NCBI RefSeq assembly: GCF_030931715.1
Contig: NZ_CP133261.1
Span: forward strand, 1,860,001 to 1,924,000
Length of the DNA stretch: 64,000 nt
From: Tissierella sp. MB52-C2
GTDB lineage: Bacteria; Bacillota; Clostridia; Tissierellales; Tissierellaceae
Direction: 5' to 3'
Within the stretch, counting starts at the first letter, position 1; the number at the start of each line of letters is the position of its first letter. A program made the position numbers and the translations under genes. This document shows, in pieces, positions 17,070 through 24,850 of this stretch. The notes beneath the pieces were generated by a model. That model saw nothing but the letters and a program-made list of their open reading frames with translations, was not told the DNA's origin and searched no databases.

Positions 17070-17181
17070 GATATATACTATCGTCCAATAATGATAGAAA
17101 ATTTCTAGCTTGTCTTTCCCATGATTGTTGTCCTGTTAGAGACGTTCCTCTTCATCTACTAATTTTTTAAATAACTTCCTT

Positions 17182-17994
17182 TTAATATATCCAATCTTTT
17201 TTTCTAAATAATAAAATACCAATTACCATGGCAATTCCAAAATATATAAATGCTACAAAATTAGATTTTACCAAGTCAAAAATTCTAATATCTATTATAT
17301 CTACATCAACTAACTTAGTAAGGATACCTATTGGAGAAAAATATTTGCTTATAGTAAATCTATCTATAACGCTTACTAATACACTTAACATAACTCCTAT
17401 AACTATAAATACATTACTAGATCCTGGCATTAATGAAAAAACTCCTATTAATGATGAAAATGCCAATACTGGTATAATAGCTAATAAATAAATAGAAGAT
17501 ATAGATAATAATCCCTTAATTGTCATACCTTTAACTCCAAAAAATAGTGCTCCTAAAACAAAACTCAATAATATATTTATTAAAACTACTATGGTTACAA
17601 TAGCAAAAAGATATAATATCTTCCCGTAGAATATATCTATTCTATTATTAGCACCTAAAATAAAAAATTTTAGATTTCCACTAGTATTATCTTCAGAAAA
17701 TGTTCTAATAGAGAATAAAACCATAAATATTAAGAAATATGGAATCATAGGTTTGAAAATAAAATCTGTTAGAAATTTTTCCATAAATATACTGCCGTTC
17801 ATATTTATATAGCTTTCCTTTACTTTCTCTGTATATCTATTAGCTCCAACATCTCCATTTATAATTTTATTTTGAATATCAGAATAAATATAAGTAGAAA
17901 ATAAGGCCATAATAATAATAAATACTAATAATATATAAAATTGTTTGTGATGAAAAGTTTTTATTAATTCATTTTTTGCAACTTCTAGTGTCAT
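17182..17994 (-). CDS. ABC-2 type permease, second subunit of the peptide-cluster transporter
   Basis: 270 residues with six predicted membrane segments: one near residues 17-36, then the loop GDVGANRYTEKVKE, and five more to the end. It belongs to the ABC-2 superfamily and starts with the cytoplasmic amphipathic stretch MTLEVAKNELIKTFHHKQF typical of LanE/LanG- or BcrB-like permeases. Its ATG overlaps the stop of the first permease by 4 nt (ATGA), so they are translationally coupled. With the partner permease and the ATPase it should form one transporter for export of, or self-protection against, the modified peptide. A run of seven A near the C-terminus would extend the protein if read in another frame; the in-frame end DWIY is kept. 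Confidence 0.82.
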   Translation of the reverse strand: MTLEVAKNELIKTFHHKQFYILLVFIIIMALFSTYIYSDIQNKIINGDVGANRYTEKVKESYINMNGSIFMEKFLTDFIFKPMIPYFLIFMVLFSIRTFSEDNTSGNLKFFILGANNRIDIFYGKILYLFAIVTIVVLINILLSFVLGALFFGVKGMTIKGLLSISSIYLLAIIPVLAFSSLIGVFSLMPGSSNVFIVIGVMLSVLVSVIDRFTISKYFSPIGILTKLVDVDIIDIRIFDLVKSNFVAFIYFGIAMVIGILLFRKKDWIY

Positions 17995-18698
17995 TCCATC
18001 ATATCCTTTCTATAAAATATTAAAAAATTTATAATAGATAACAATAAAGTAAATATTATTATATTAAATACCAAGAGTTCTCCATTGTACAAGTATGTTC
18101 TTATTATACCAGTAGGTATATACTTATTTGTTAATGGAATGATATGGTCGAATACTAGAAACAAAAAAAACACAGAAATAGATGTTATAATGGAATTTGG
18201 AGTAATAATAGATATAAATATAAATACCATAAGTAATGGTAATATTGAAAATATAATATTTATAATATCCTTAATTACTCCTATTTTATGTATATTTAAA
18301 ACCTGGCTAAATTCTCCTATGACAATTCCAACAGTTATGCTAGAAATCAAATTAATTGCAAAGATAAACAGTGATAATACAATTATTAAAACAAAACTCT
18401 TTGTCAATAATATTTTAGTCCTTTTATTTTCTCCTATAAGAAAAAACTTTAGCTGCCCAGTATACATATCTTTAGAAAAAACATTAGATGTTAAAAAAAT
18501 CATAAAAAAAGGTAAAAAGTAATAAATAAATTCACTACTTATAGTATTATTAAAATATTCTATATCTTTACTATTGGAATATTTATTAGCATCTGGCTTA
18601 AACATTAATCCAAACATCCCAATTAGCAATATGATAATAGTAATATATAGTAAAATAACATTTGGTCGAAAAAATTTTATAAATTCATTTTTAATCAT
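17991..18698 (-). CDS. ABC-2 type permease, first subunit of the peptide-cluster transporter
   Basis: 235 residues, mostly membrane: about six hydrophobic segments separated by short polar loops, with FSKDMYTGQLKFFLIGENKR in the cytoplasmic loop that usually contacts the ATPase. This loop resembles FSEDNTSGNLKFFILGANNR of the second permease, showing that the two subunits are homologous. It overlaps the ATPase gene by 8 nt and the second permease by 4 nt. The arrangement ATPase-permease-permease is that of LanFEG-type immunity transporters and of SkfEF. Direction and cargo are inferred from context. Confidence 0.82.
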   Translation of the reverse strand: MIKNEFIKFFRPNVILLYITIIILLIGMFGLMFKPDANKYSNSKDIEYFNNTISSEFIYYFLPFFMIFLTSNVFSKDMYTGQLKFFLIGENKRTKILLTKSFVLIIVLSLFIFAINLISSITVGIVIGEFSQVLNIHKIGVIKDIINIIFSILPLLMVFIFISIITPNSIITSISVFFLFLVFDHIIPLTNKYIPTGIIRTYLYNGELLVFNIIIFTLLLSIINFLIFYRKDMME

Positions 18699-19590
18699 TT
18701 AACCCACCAACTTCACGAATGAAAAAGCTTTCTAAAGAAAATGTCTTTTTAGAAATATCATCTATTTTAAAATTACTATTAGAAAGCATTTGATTAAGTT
18801 GAGAAAATGAACTGTTTTCTAACTTTACTTCTACTTTATTGTCAATTAAATTGGCATTAAATTTATTTAACTTTAAATATTTCACTAAACCCTTTTTATC
18901 TTTACATTCTATAACATATACATTTTTTTCTTGAGAGAGTAGCTTAGAAGTACGATCTTCAGCAATAATTACGCCTTCTTTTATTAAACCAATTCTATTA
19001 CATAGATTTTGTACTTCGCTTAAAATGTGAGAACAATATATGAAGGTTACTCCTTTTCCTGCCTGTTCTTTTATAAATTCTCTCATATCCAAAACACCTT
19101 GAGGATCTAATCCATTAGTAGGCTCATCTAAAATCACCAATTCTGGTTTATTAATAAATGCTCTAGCTACTGCTAACCTTTGTTTCATTCCCATAGAATA
19201 TTTACTCACTTTTTTATTCTTAACATTTTTAAGATCTACTAATTCTAGGACTTCATCAATTCTTTTATCAGGTAAATTATGTAAATTTCCATGTAGTTTT
19301 AGATTTTGATATCCTGATAAATATTCATAGAATGATGGTTCTTCTATTGTTGCACCTATTAATCCATTCATAGAACTATTTCTATTCATTAATTTTCCAT
19401 CAAAATAAACTTCTCCAGAATCTTTTTTCACAAGGCCTAATACTGTCTTTATTGTAGTACTTTTACCAGAACCATTTGGTCCAATAAGTCCATATATATC
19501 ACCTTTATTAATCTTTATATTAATATCTTTCAATACTTGATCTTTATGATAGCTTTTGTATAGATGTTTTATTTCTAATAAAGAATTCAT
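18691..19590 (-). CDS. ABC transporter ATP-binding protein of the peptide cluster
   Basis: 299 residues. Walker A is GPNGSGKST (37-45), the signature YSMGMKQR (about 131), Walker B ELVILDEPTNGLD and an H-loop CSH. After the ATPase core there is a C-terminal extension of about 80 residues, as in BcrA/CcmA-type proteins that pair with separate ABC-2 permeases. It follows the M50 protease gene by 23 nt with a GGGAGG site, and overlaps the first permease gene. It energises the transporter made of the next two products. Together with the precursor, maturase and protease it completes a peptide production and export or immunity set. Confidence 0.9.
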   Translation of the reverse strand: MNSLLEIKHLYKSYHKDQVLKDINIKINKGDIYGLIGPNGSGKSTTIKTVLGLVKKDSGEVYFDGKLMNRNSSMNGLIGATIEEPSFYEYLSGYQNLKLHGNLHNLPDKRIDEVLELVDLKNVKNKKVSKYSMGMKQRLAVARAFINKPELVILDEPTNGLDPQGVLDMREFIKEQAGKGVTFIYCSHILSEVQNLCNRIGLIKEGVIIAEDRTSKLLSQEKNVYVIECKDKKGLVKYLKLNKFNANLIDNKVEVKLENSSFSQLNQMLSNSNFKIDDISKKTFSLESFFIREVGGLND

Positions 19591-19613
19591 GACATCCCTC
19601 CCAAACTTTAATA

Positions 19614-20822
19614 TTAATTTGATTGTAATTCTTTCTTGTTTGAATTGTGATCTTGAATTTTTATATAAACATTATATATTGATTTTATAATAATTACACC
19701 AATAAATAATACAAATAATTTCATTTTCCATAAAAAATCAAGTATACTAACACTATTATCAATAGAGTCTACAATCTCTCTTACTATCCAATTTAGTTGT
19801 GATGTAATTATAAAAAGTATCAAAGCTAAGCTTAATATAAAATATATAAGAATAAAAATATTTTTGTTGTCTTTTAATAATTTTGGTTCTTTAATTACCT
19901 TTTTAAATTTCTTAAAAGAATTTTTCCTTAAATTAGGCATTTTAAAAATTGTTGATAAAATAAGATATCCATCTAAAGGCATGAATGGAGATAAGTTAGT
20001 TACTATCCTATATAAATTAGGTAAGGCAAACAATACAAAAATGCTATTTTTAGTAAAAGTAAATATAGCCATAAATAGAGAAAATAAAACTAAATTAGCA
20101 AAAATCCCTGCTGAAAATATTTCTATTCTATCTCTTGGTTTCAAGGTATAGATTCCTGGTGTTTTTACATAAACTATAGGTGTAATCCACATATATAAAG
20201 AAATTATGATACTCTTTGGTTTTAAACCTTTATGGTATCCAGTTATTATGTGTCCAAATTCATGAAAAATTAAACTAACTGTAGAATTAATCATAATAAC
20301 TAATAACCCTATTTCATAAGAGTTAAAAACATGATAAGTACTGTTGTCATAAAAAATATTTAAATTTAAAATAGCTAATATTATTCCAAGTAGTATAAGC
20401 ATATTAAAGAATATCATTCCATATGGGAAAATGACCTTTTCAGCTTTATCATAAAAATTATAATGATTTGATAAGTCAGCAGAATAAATTTTAAAAGAAT
20501 ATTTGTCTAATTCCTGCTTTTCAATGACGTCAACATTTGCATTTTGAATTAATCCTGCTTTCCCAAGTATCTCTAACAATTGCTTTACATCAAATTTAGA
20601 TTCATATTTTTTTTCACTATTATTTATTAATTCTTCAACACTATGACTACCATCTAATTCTTTTGCAAATTGATAAATTAAATCCTTATTATATTCTTGT
20701 GCCATAATAAATCGATCTTTTGTTTTGCTACCTATACAATATAAATTACCATCTGTTTTTTCAAATAGTGTCCAAATATCAATATCATTTAAAGCAATAG
20801 GTTTAAAATTCAGATCAAACAT
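19614..20822 (-). CDS. Membrane M50-family metalloprotease with PqqD-like N-terminal domain
   Basis: 402 residues. Residues 1-95 look like a PqqD-type winged-helix peptide recognition element (LDGSHSVEELINN, then a LEILGKAGLIQ helix-wing), which in RiPP systems binds the leader peptide. From about 130 the protein is membrane-embedded, with the zinc site HEFGH (187-191) and MPLDG (281-285) supplying the third ligand, as in site-2 proteases. It probably cuts the leader from the modified precursor at the membrane. Its ATG overlaps the maturase stop (TAATG), indicating coupled translation. The architecture is like SkfC of the sporulation killing factor system, where a recognition domain is joined to a different membrane protease. 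The cleavage site is unknown. Confidence 0.85.
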   Translation of the reverse strand: MFDLNFKPIALNDIDIWTLFEKTDGNLYCIGSKTKDRFIMAQEYNKDLIYQFAKELDGSHSVEELINNSEKKYESKFDVKQLLEILGKAGLIQNANVDVIEKQELDKYSFKIYSADLSNHYNFYDKAEKVIFPYGMIFFNMLILLGIILAILNLNIFYDNSTYHVFNSYEIGLLVIMINSTVSLIFHEFGHIITGYHKGLKPKSIIISLYMWITPIVYVKTPGIYTLKPRDRIEIFSAGIFANLVLFSLFMAIFTFTKNSIFVLFALPNLYRIVTNLSPFMPLDGYLILSTIFKMPNLRKNSFKKFKKVIKEPKLLKDNKNIFILIYFILSLALILFIITSQLNWIVREIVDSIDNSVSILDFLWKMKLFVLFIGVIIIKSIYNVYIKIQDHNSNKKELQSN

Positions 20823-22186
20823 TAAGCATCACCCTTAGAACTATTCTTGTTTTTATTTGTTAATTTTGACATGTTTATTAGGATTCTATCAATCATAGCT
20901 CTATACATTTCACATGAATAGCTATCTGGTTCAAATGCATCATTATTTTTTATATAATTTACACCTAAACATCCATGACATAAATTCTTTATATAACAAT
21001 TTTTGCAGTCTTTAATTGAATCCTTAATCTTTTCAATAAATTGATTTTTTACGTTTTTAAATATATTATTTTCATAAATATTATCATCATAAATATTTCC
21101 CATTACATAATCTTCTGCCCCAAATAACATAAAACAAGGATATATCCTTCCATCTGGAGAAATAGACAAATCAGTTATTCCAGCTCCACATAAATAATCA
21201 ATCTGTTGTTTTTTTATTAATGTATCAATAAACCTTCCTACTATAGATGTAAAGATTTTGTTTTCTTTCCTTGAAAACATATCATCAATAGAATCTATAA
21301 AATCTGATACATCCTTTAAATAATAAGGATGATTTTCTTCTAATATTACCGGTGTAATATGAAAACGATTTATTTTAAATTCTTTTTCCATAAAATCTAT
21401 CATATTAATAATTTTATGATCCTGATCTTTATGATGATTGGTATATGTAGTTTCTATCCCAGAAGGAAAAAGATTATTTGAACGAAGTAAATCCATATTA
21501 TTTAGTATAAATTCTGAAGAACAATCTCCATTTTTAAACTTTCTACACTCATCGTGTGATTTTGGATTTCCATCAAAACTTATGGTAAATTTAATATTAT
21601 ATTTTTTAAATATGTCTATAATTTTATCATTAATTATTGTGGCATTAGTAACTATTCCTATAGAAGGCATAATTTTCAATCTATTATTGTTATAAAGATC
21701 ATTCACAGTGGATCCAATATATTCTACCAACTCATATCTTAATAAGGGCTCTCCACCAAATATTTGAATTATAGCTATTTCATCATATTTTTCTGTTATT
21801 ACATGAAATATCCTATCAATATCTTTTTTATTTAAGCTATCTTTAGTTATAAAGTTTTCTTGCATTGATTCATAACAATAACTACAACTTAAATTACAGG
21901 AATCAGTTAAGCTTATGACTAATTTCTCTAATTTGTTGTCAAAGAAAGATATATCTTTCATGGGTTCTAATTCTTCTTTTGAAAAATTTTCTATTTTTGC
22001 TATCAATTCAGATAGAGTTTTATTATCTATATTAAATTTATTTTCAATTTGTTCAAGAGTATCACCATATAGATAGGATTCTATTATTTGTTTTGTATAA
22101 TTATTGACTTGAAAAAATCTTAGATTATTTGGAAAGAAAAATATATTGATATTATCTTTTTCTGAATTTATAATCTTTATATCCAT
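20822..22186 (-). CDS. Radical SAM/SPASM peptide maturase
   Basis: 454 residues. Residues 1-85 resemble a PqqD-like leader-binding domain. The radical SAM core follows, with the [4Fe-4S] motif CxxxCxxC at Cys97, Cys101 and Cys104 (CNLSCSYC), GGEP at 144-147, and a SPASM domain with auxiliary-cluster Cys at 333, 351, 394, 397, 403, 406 and 425. Such enzymes install thioether or C-C crosslinks on ribosomal peptides (sactipeptides, ranthipeptides, cyclophanes). The substrate is almost certainly the 47-residue precursor encoded 116 nt upstream. The ATG at 22186 has AAGGAGTG 5 nt upstream. It lacks the extra motifs of anaerobic sulfatase maturases beyond the shared SPASM plan, so peptide maturation is the better call. 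The crosslink type cannot be predicted from sequence alone. Confidence 0.9.
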   Translation of the reverse strand: MDIKIINSEKDNINIFFFPNNLRFFQVNNYTKQIIESYLYGDTLEQIENKFNIDNKTLSELIAKIENFSKEELEPMKDISFFDNKLEKLVISLTDSCNLSCSYCYESMQENFITKDSLNKKDIDRIFHVITEKYDEIAIIQIFGGEPLLRYELVEYIGSTVNDLYNNNRLKIMPSIGIVTNATIINDKIIDIFKKYNIKFTISFDGNPKSHDECRKFKNGDCSSEFILNNMDLLRSNNLFPSGIETTYTNHHKDQDHKIINMIDFMEKEFKINRFHITPVILEENHPYYLKDVSDFIDSIDDMFSRKENKIFTSIVGRFIDTLIKKQQIDYLCGAGITDLSISPDGRIYPCFMLFGAEDYVMGNIYDDNIYENNIFKNVKNQFIEKIKDSIKDCKNCYIKNLCHGCLGVNYIKNNDAFEPDSYSCEMYRAMIDRILINMSKLTNKNKNSSKGDA

Positions 22187-22213
22187 CTTATCACTCCTTG
22201 ATTTAAATATATA

Positions 22214-22235
22214 TTATAAATTCCTAATTCTTACA
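22214..22235. repeat. Inverted repeat flanking the precursor gene, left arm
   Basis: Contains TTCCTAATTCTTACA and is the reverse complement of the arm at 22472-22494 except for one missing A in an A-run. It lies between the precursor stop and the maturase start. In the minus-strand mRNA it is the 3' arm. Confidence 0.75.
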
Positions 22236-22302
22236 TTACTAATAAATAATACTAGGTTCTAGATTTTAAAAACTACTAAAATTTCAAAAGCTAAAAATTA
22301 AC

Positions 22303-22446
22303 TTATGCCCAGCGGCCGCTACAAAATACTCCCCAGCAGTCGCTACCTGAACAAAATACTCCCCAATCTGGAGTGGAAGTTTCTTCTAATATATCTACCT
22401 CGTCCAAGATAATTTCTCTTGATTCTAATTCAAAATCTTTTTTCAT
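22303..22446 (-). CDS. RiPP precursor peptide with tandem WGVFCSG core (47 aa)
   Basis: This ORF of 47 codons was found by reading the minus strand upstream of the maturase. ATG 22446 has an AAGGGGG site 8 nt before it. Residues 1-24 form an acidic leader (about 10 Asp/Glu; no double-Gly motif). The C-terminal 21 residues (27-47) contain two copies of WGVFCSG (28-34 and 38-44), joined by SDC and ending in RWA. Cys fall at 32, 37 and 42, exactly five apart, and Trp at 28, 38 and 46. The two copies share 15 identical bases (TGGGGAGTATTTTGT), pointing to a recent 30-nt duplication. The DNA end of the core is unusually GC-rich (GCGGCCGC). It is the first gene of the maturase/M50/ABC unit and the likely substrate. 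No match to a named precursor family is claimed. Confidence 0.85.
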   Translation of the reverse strand: MKKDFELESREIILDEVDILEETSTPDWGVFCSGSDCWGVFCSGRWA

Positions 22447-22471
22447 AATATTACCCCCTTAAATTACTTTT

Positions 22472-22494
22472 TGTAAGAATTAGGAATTTTATAA
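22472..22494. repeat. Inverted repeat flanking the precursor gene, right arm
   Basis: Contains TGTAAGAATTAGGAA, complementary to the arm at 22214-22235 with a single 1-base indel. The arms are separated by 236 bp that hold the whole precursor gene. In the mRNA this arm is in the 5' untranslated region, just before the AAGGGGG ribosome site of the precursor. Confidence 0.75.
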
Positions 22495-22706
22495 AAACCA
22501 ATATCCAATAATATTTGATATTCTTTTTTGATATAGTATATACCTATGAACACAAAATAAGGTTTTCTATATACTAATAACCGAGGAAGGACTGCTTGTA
22601 TATGATTTTAAGTCACGATTATTATATTTGCAATAACTTTCGTTCACCATTTTACGACTTTATCTATTTTTTTTACTATGTATTACCAATACCAGTACAG
22701 ACAATG

Positions 22707-22838
22707 TCACTTCATCAATAAATTTATCATAGGATAGATTAACATATGGAAATGCTGAATATGTCTATAAATTATGGCAGCAGTTAGTTTTTCATCAAAT
22801 ATAAACTTTCCAAAATTAACACTTATAAGAATCAAAAC
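22707..22838 (-). pseudogene. Relic of an IS21-type istB (transposition ATPase) C-terminal region
   Basis: A short open stretch of 43 codons that starts directly after a stop and has no start signal. It reads VLILISVNFGK, then FDEKLTAAIIYRHIQHFHML, and ends in TGA at 22707. The order LT(T/S)N-FGKW, DEKLTAALIDRL-HHSH is characteristic of the C-terminal part of IstB-like ATPases of IS21 elements; the Trp and Asp of the family are replaced here. The resemblance is from memory of the family, not a search. It is too short and changed to function. It suggests an insertion sequence once stood next to the peptide operon. Confidence 0.5.
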
Positions 22839-22995
22839 TCAAATGCTAGTTATTTATATAGTATCTAGCATTTTTTACTCTAGCTTATTTTTATTTAATT
22901 TGAAACATTCAATAAAAAATTTTGTTAAGAAATAAAATAAAAGGATATTTCCCAATATGGCAATTAACAATTCAAGAACTTACTTTCTTCCATAT

Positions 22996-23026
22996 AAAAA
23001 AGATACCAGTATCTGGTATCTTTTTT
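22996..23026 (-). terminator. Terminator of the oligoendopeptidase F gene
   Basis: A perfect 13-bp stem (AAAAAAGATACCA/TGGTATCTTTTTT) with a 5-nt loop, 7 nt after the pepF stop at 23034. The minus-strand T-run makes it a strong intrinsic terminator. It also insulates the peptide operon promoter region. Confidence 0.9.
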
Positions 23027-23033
23027 AGTATCT

Positions 23034-24836
23034 CTATATTAATTGATCCATTTCATCTACTAACTCTTTAAATAACTTCATTGCATTATTTACTGGTTCC
23101 TCTGTAGTCATATCCACTCCTGCTAGTTTTAATACATTTAGTGGGTAGTCTGAACTTCCACTCTTTAGGAAGTTTAGATATTTATCTACTGCTTCCTTCC
23201 CTTCTTCAAGTACCTTTTGAGATAGTGCAACTGCTGCTGAATATCCTGTAGCATATTGGAATACATAGTAGTTGTAGTAGAAATGAGGTATTCTTGCCCA
23301 CTCCATTGCTATTTCATCGTCTACTACTACATTTGGTCCATAATATAGTTCATTTAATTCCTTATATTCTTCACATAAATAATCTGCTGTTAATGCTTCA
23401 CCCTTCTCTAAGTGTTCATTTATTATTTTTTCAAACTCTGCAAACATGGTTTGTCTAAATACAGTAGTTCTAAAGCTTTCTAAATAATGATTTAGTAGAT
23501 ATAACCTTTCATTTTTATCTTTTACATTCTTTAGCATATAATCCATAAGTAAAGACTCATTTGCTGTAGATGCGACTTCGGCTACAAATATAGAATAATT
23601 TCCATAGACAAAAGGCTGATTTTTTCTTGTAAAATAGCTATGGATTGAGTGACCCATTTCATGGGCTGTAGTAAATACATTATCTAATGTATCATGGTAG
23701 TTTAGCAGTATAAATGGTTTAGAATCATAGGATCCACTTGAATATGCGCCTGATCTTTTACCTCTGTTTTCATATACATCTATCCAGCCTGAACTAAATC
23801 CTTCTTCTACTACATCCATATATTCTTCTCCAAGGGGTACTAAAGCCTTTTTAACTAACTCTACCCCTTCTTTATATGGAATTTTAAAATCAATATCTTT
23901 TACTATTGGAGTATATAGATCATACATATGAAGTTCTTCTACTCCTAAAGCTCTTTTTCTTATTTCCATATACTTATACATACTATCTAAGTTGTTATGA
24001 ACAGAATTAATTAAATTATCATATACAGATAAAGGAATATTATTTGCATCTAAAGAGGCTTCTCTACTTGATTTGTAGCTTCTAATATTTGCATTGAATA
24101 TATTGTTCTTCAAATCTCCACTTAATGAAGCTGCAAAGGTGTTTTTGAACCCTTCATAGGTATTATATAAAGCTTTAAATGCATTTTTTCTCACATCTCT
24201 ATTTTTAGATTCCATAAGTGGAATAAAGTTTCCATGAGTAATCTCTACATCTTTGCCATCTTCATCCTTTATAGTAGGAAACTTTAAATCTGCATTATTT
24301 AGCATTGAATATATCTTCTCTGGTGCAGAGCCTACTTCTCCTACCTGTGCCATTATAGACTCTTCCCTAGCAGATAATACATGAGCTTTTTGTCTTAAAA
24401 TATTATCTATATATTGCTTATATAATTTTAATTCAGGCTTTTCATCATAATATTTTTCTAAAGTATCTGAGTCTAAAGTCAATATCTCGGGTACTAGAAA
24501 AGATGTCTTTTCATCTACTTCTATATAAAGGCTTAAACCCTTATCTGACAAGGCTTGAGACTTTCCATCTCTAGTATCTTCATCTAACTTCATATGAGTA
24601 TATGAATATATGTTACTTGCTAATCTATATAACTCATCTTTATCCTTTAATGTATTATATAGATTCTCACTACTGGATACTACATTTCCTTTATGGGAAT
24701 CAAAATTCTTTCCCATTTCCTTAGCCCTATTATAGTCTTCTTCCCATTCATTAACATCCTTGTACATAGATTCTAAATCCCATTTAGATTCTTGTGGTAA
24801 ATCTTTTCTCTCTAGCGCTTCTCTTTTACTTTCCAT
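23034..24836 (-). CDS. pepF: Oligoendopeptidase F (M3 zinc peptidase)
   Basis: 600 residues, the usual PepF length. The zinc-binding motif HEMGHSIHSYF lies near residue 390, with a third ligand Glu about 25 residues on, in the conserved VAEVASTANE segment. PepF hydrolyses peptides of about 7-17 residues in the cytoplasm, in peptide nutrition and protein turnover. The start ATG 24836 has GGGAGG 8 nt upstream. It follows the PBP gene by 14 nt, so it may be transcribed with the FHA-FtsW-PBP set, although its function is unrelated. It ends at the terminator at 22996. The M3 family also contains thimet-like peptidases, but motif context and length favour PepF. Confidence 0.95.
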   Translation of the reverse strand: MESKREALERKDLPQESKWDLESMYKDVNEWEEDYNRAKEMGKNFDSHKGNVVSSSENLYNTLKDKDELYRLASNIYSYTHMKLDEDTRDGKSQALSDKGLSLYIEVDEKTSFLVPEILTLDSDTLEKYYDEKPELKLYKQYIDNILRQKAHVLSAREESIMAQVGEVGSAPEKIYSMLNNADLKFPTIKDEDGKDVEITHGNFIPLMESKNRDVRKNAFKALYNTYEGFKNTFAASLSGDLKNNIFNANIRSYKSSREASLDANNIPLSVYDNLINSVHNNLDSMYKYMEIRKRALGVEELHMYDLYTPIVKDIDFKIPYKEGVELVKKALVPLGEEYMDVVEEGFSSGWIDVYENRGKRSGAYSSGSYDSKPFILLNYHDTLDNVFTTAHEMGHSIHSYFTRKNQPFVYGNYSIFVAEVASTANESLLMDYMLKNVKDKNERLYLLNHYLESFRTTVFRQTMFAEFEKIINEHLEKGEALTADYLCEEYKELNELYYGPNVVVDDEIAMEWARIPHFYYNYYVFQYATGYSAAVALSQKVLEEGKEAVDKYLNFLKSGSSDYPLNVLKLAGVDMTTEEPVNNAMKLFKELVDEMDQLI

Positions 24837-24850
24837 ATAAATTCCTCCCT

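Larger units (their letters stand above)
22495..23033. other. Intergenic region upstream of the peptide operon
   Basis: 539 bp without an intact gene. It holds the istB-like relic (22707-22838), a plus-oriented hairpin (AAATGCTAG/CTAGCATTT, about 22851-22883) with a T-run but no gene to terminate, and the pepF terminator (22996-23026). The operon promoter must lie near 22500-22600, where several TATA-like boxes occur (for example TATACT), but none has a convincing -35 partner. No second precursor-like ORF was seen on either strand. Confidence 0.6.

Noticed and set aside
17170-17205. Frameshift at a run of seven A near the end of the second ABC permease
   Set aside because: The in-frame end is normal for the family. 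The alternative frame only adds about 20 basic residues, with no evidence of programmed slippage.
22214-22494. Invertible DNA element around the precursor
   Set aside because: The arms look suitable, but there is no site-specific recombinase in the window and the gene is in the correct orientation for the operon. Kept only as an alternative explanation.
22602-22721. Plus-strand ORF of about 39 codons (MILSHDYYICNNF...) upstream of the peptide operon
   Set aside because: The purine-rich GAGGAAGG lies 12 nt before the ATG, too far, and the product has no recognisable features.
22851-22883. Hairpin AAATGCTAG/CTAGCATTT with T-run on the plus strand
   Set aside because: No plus-strand gene precedes it; it may be a remnant of the insertion sequence, so no terminator was called.
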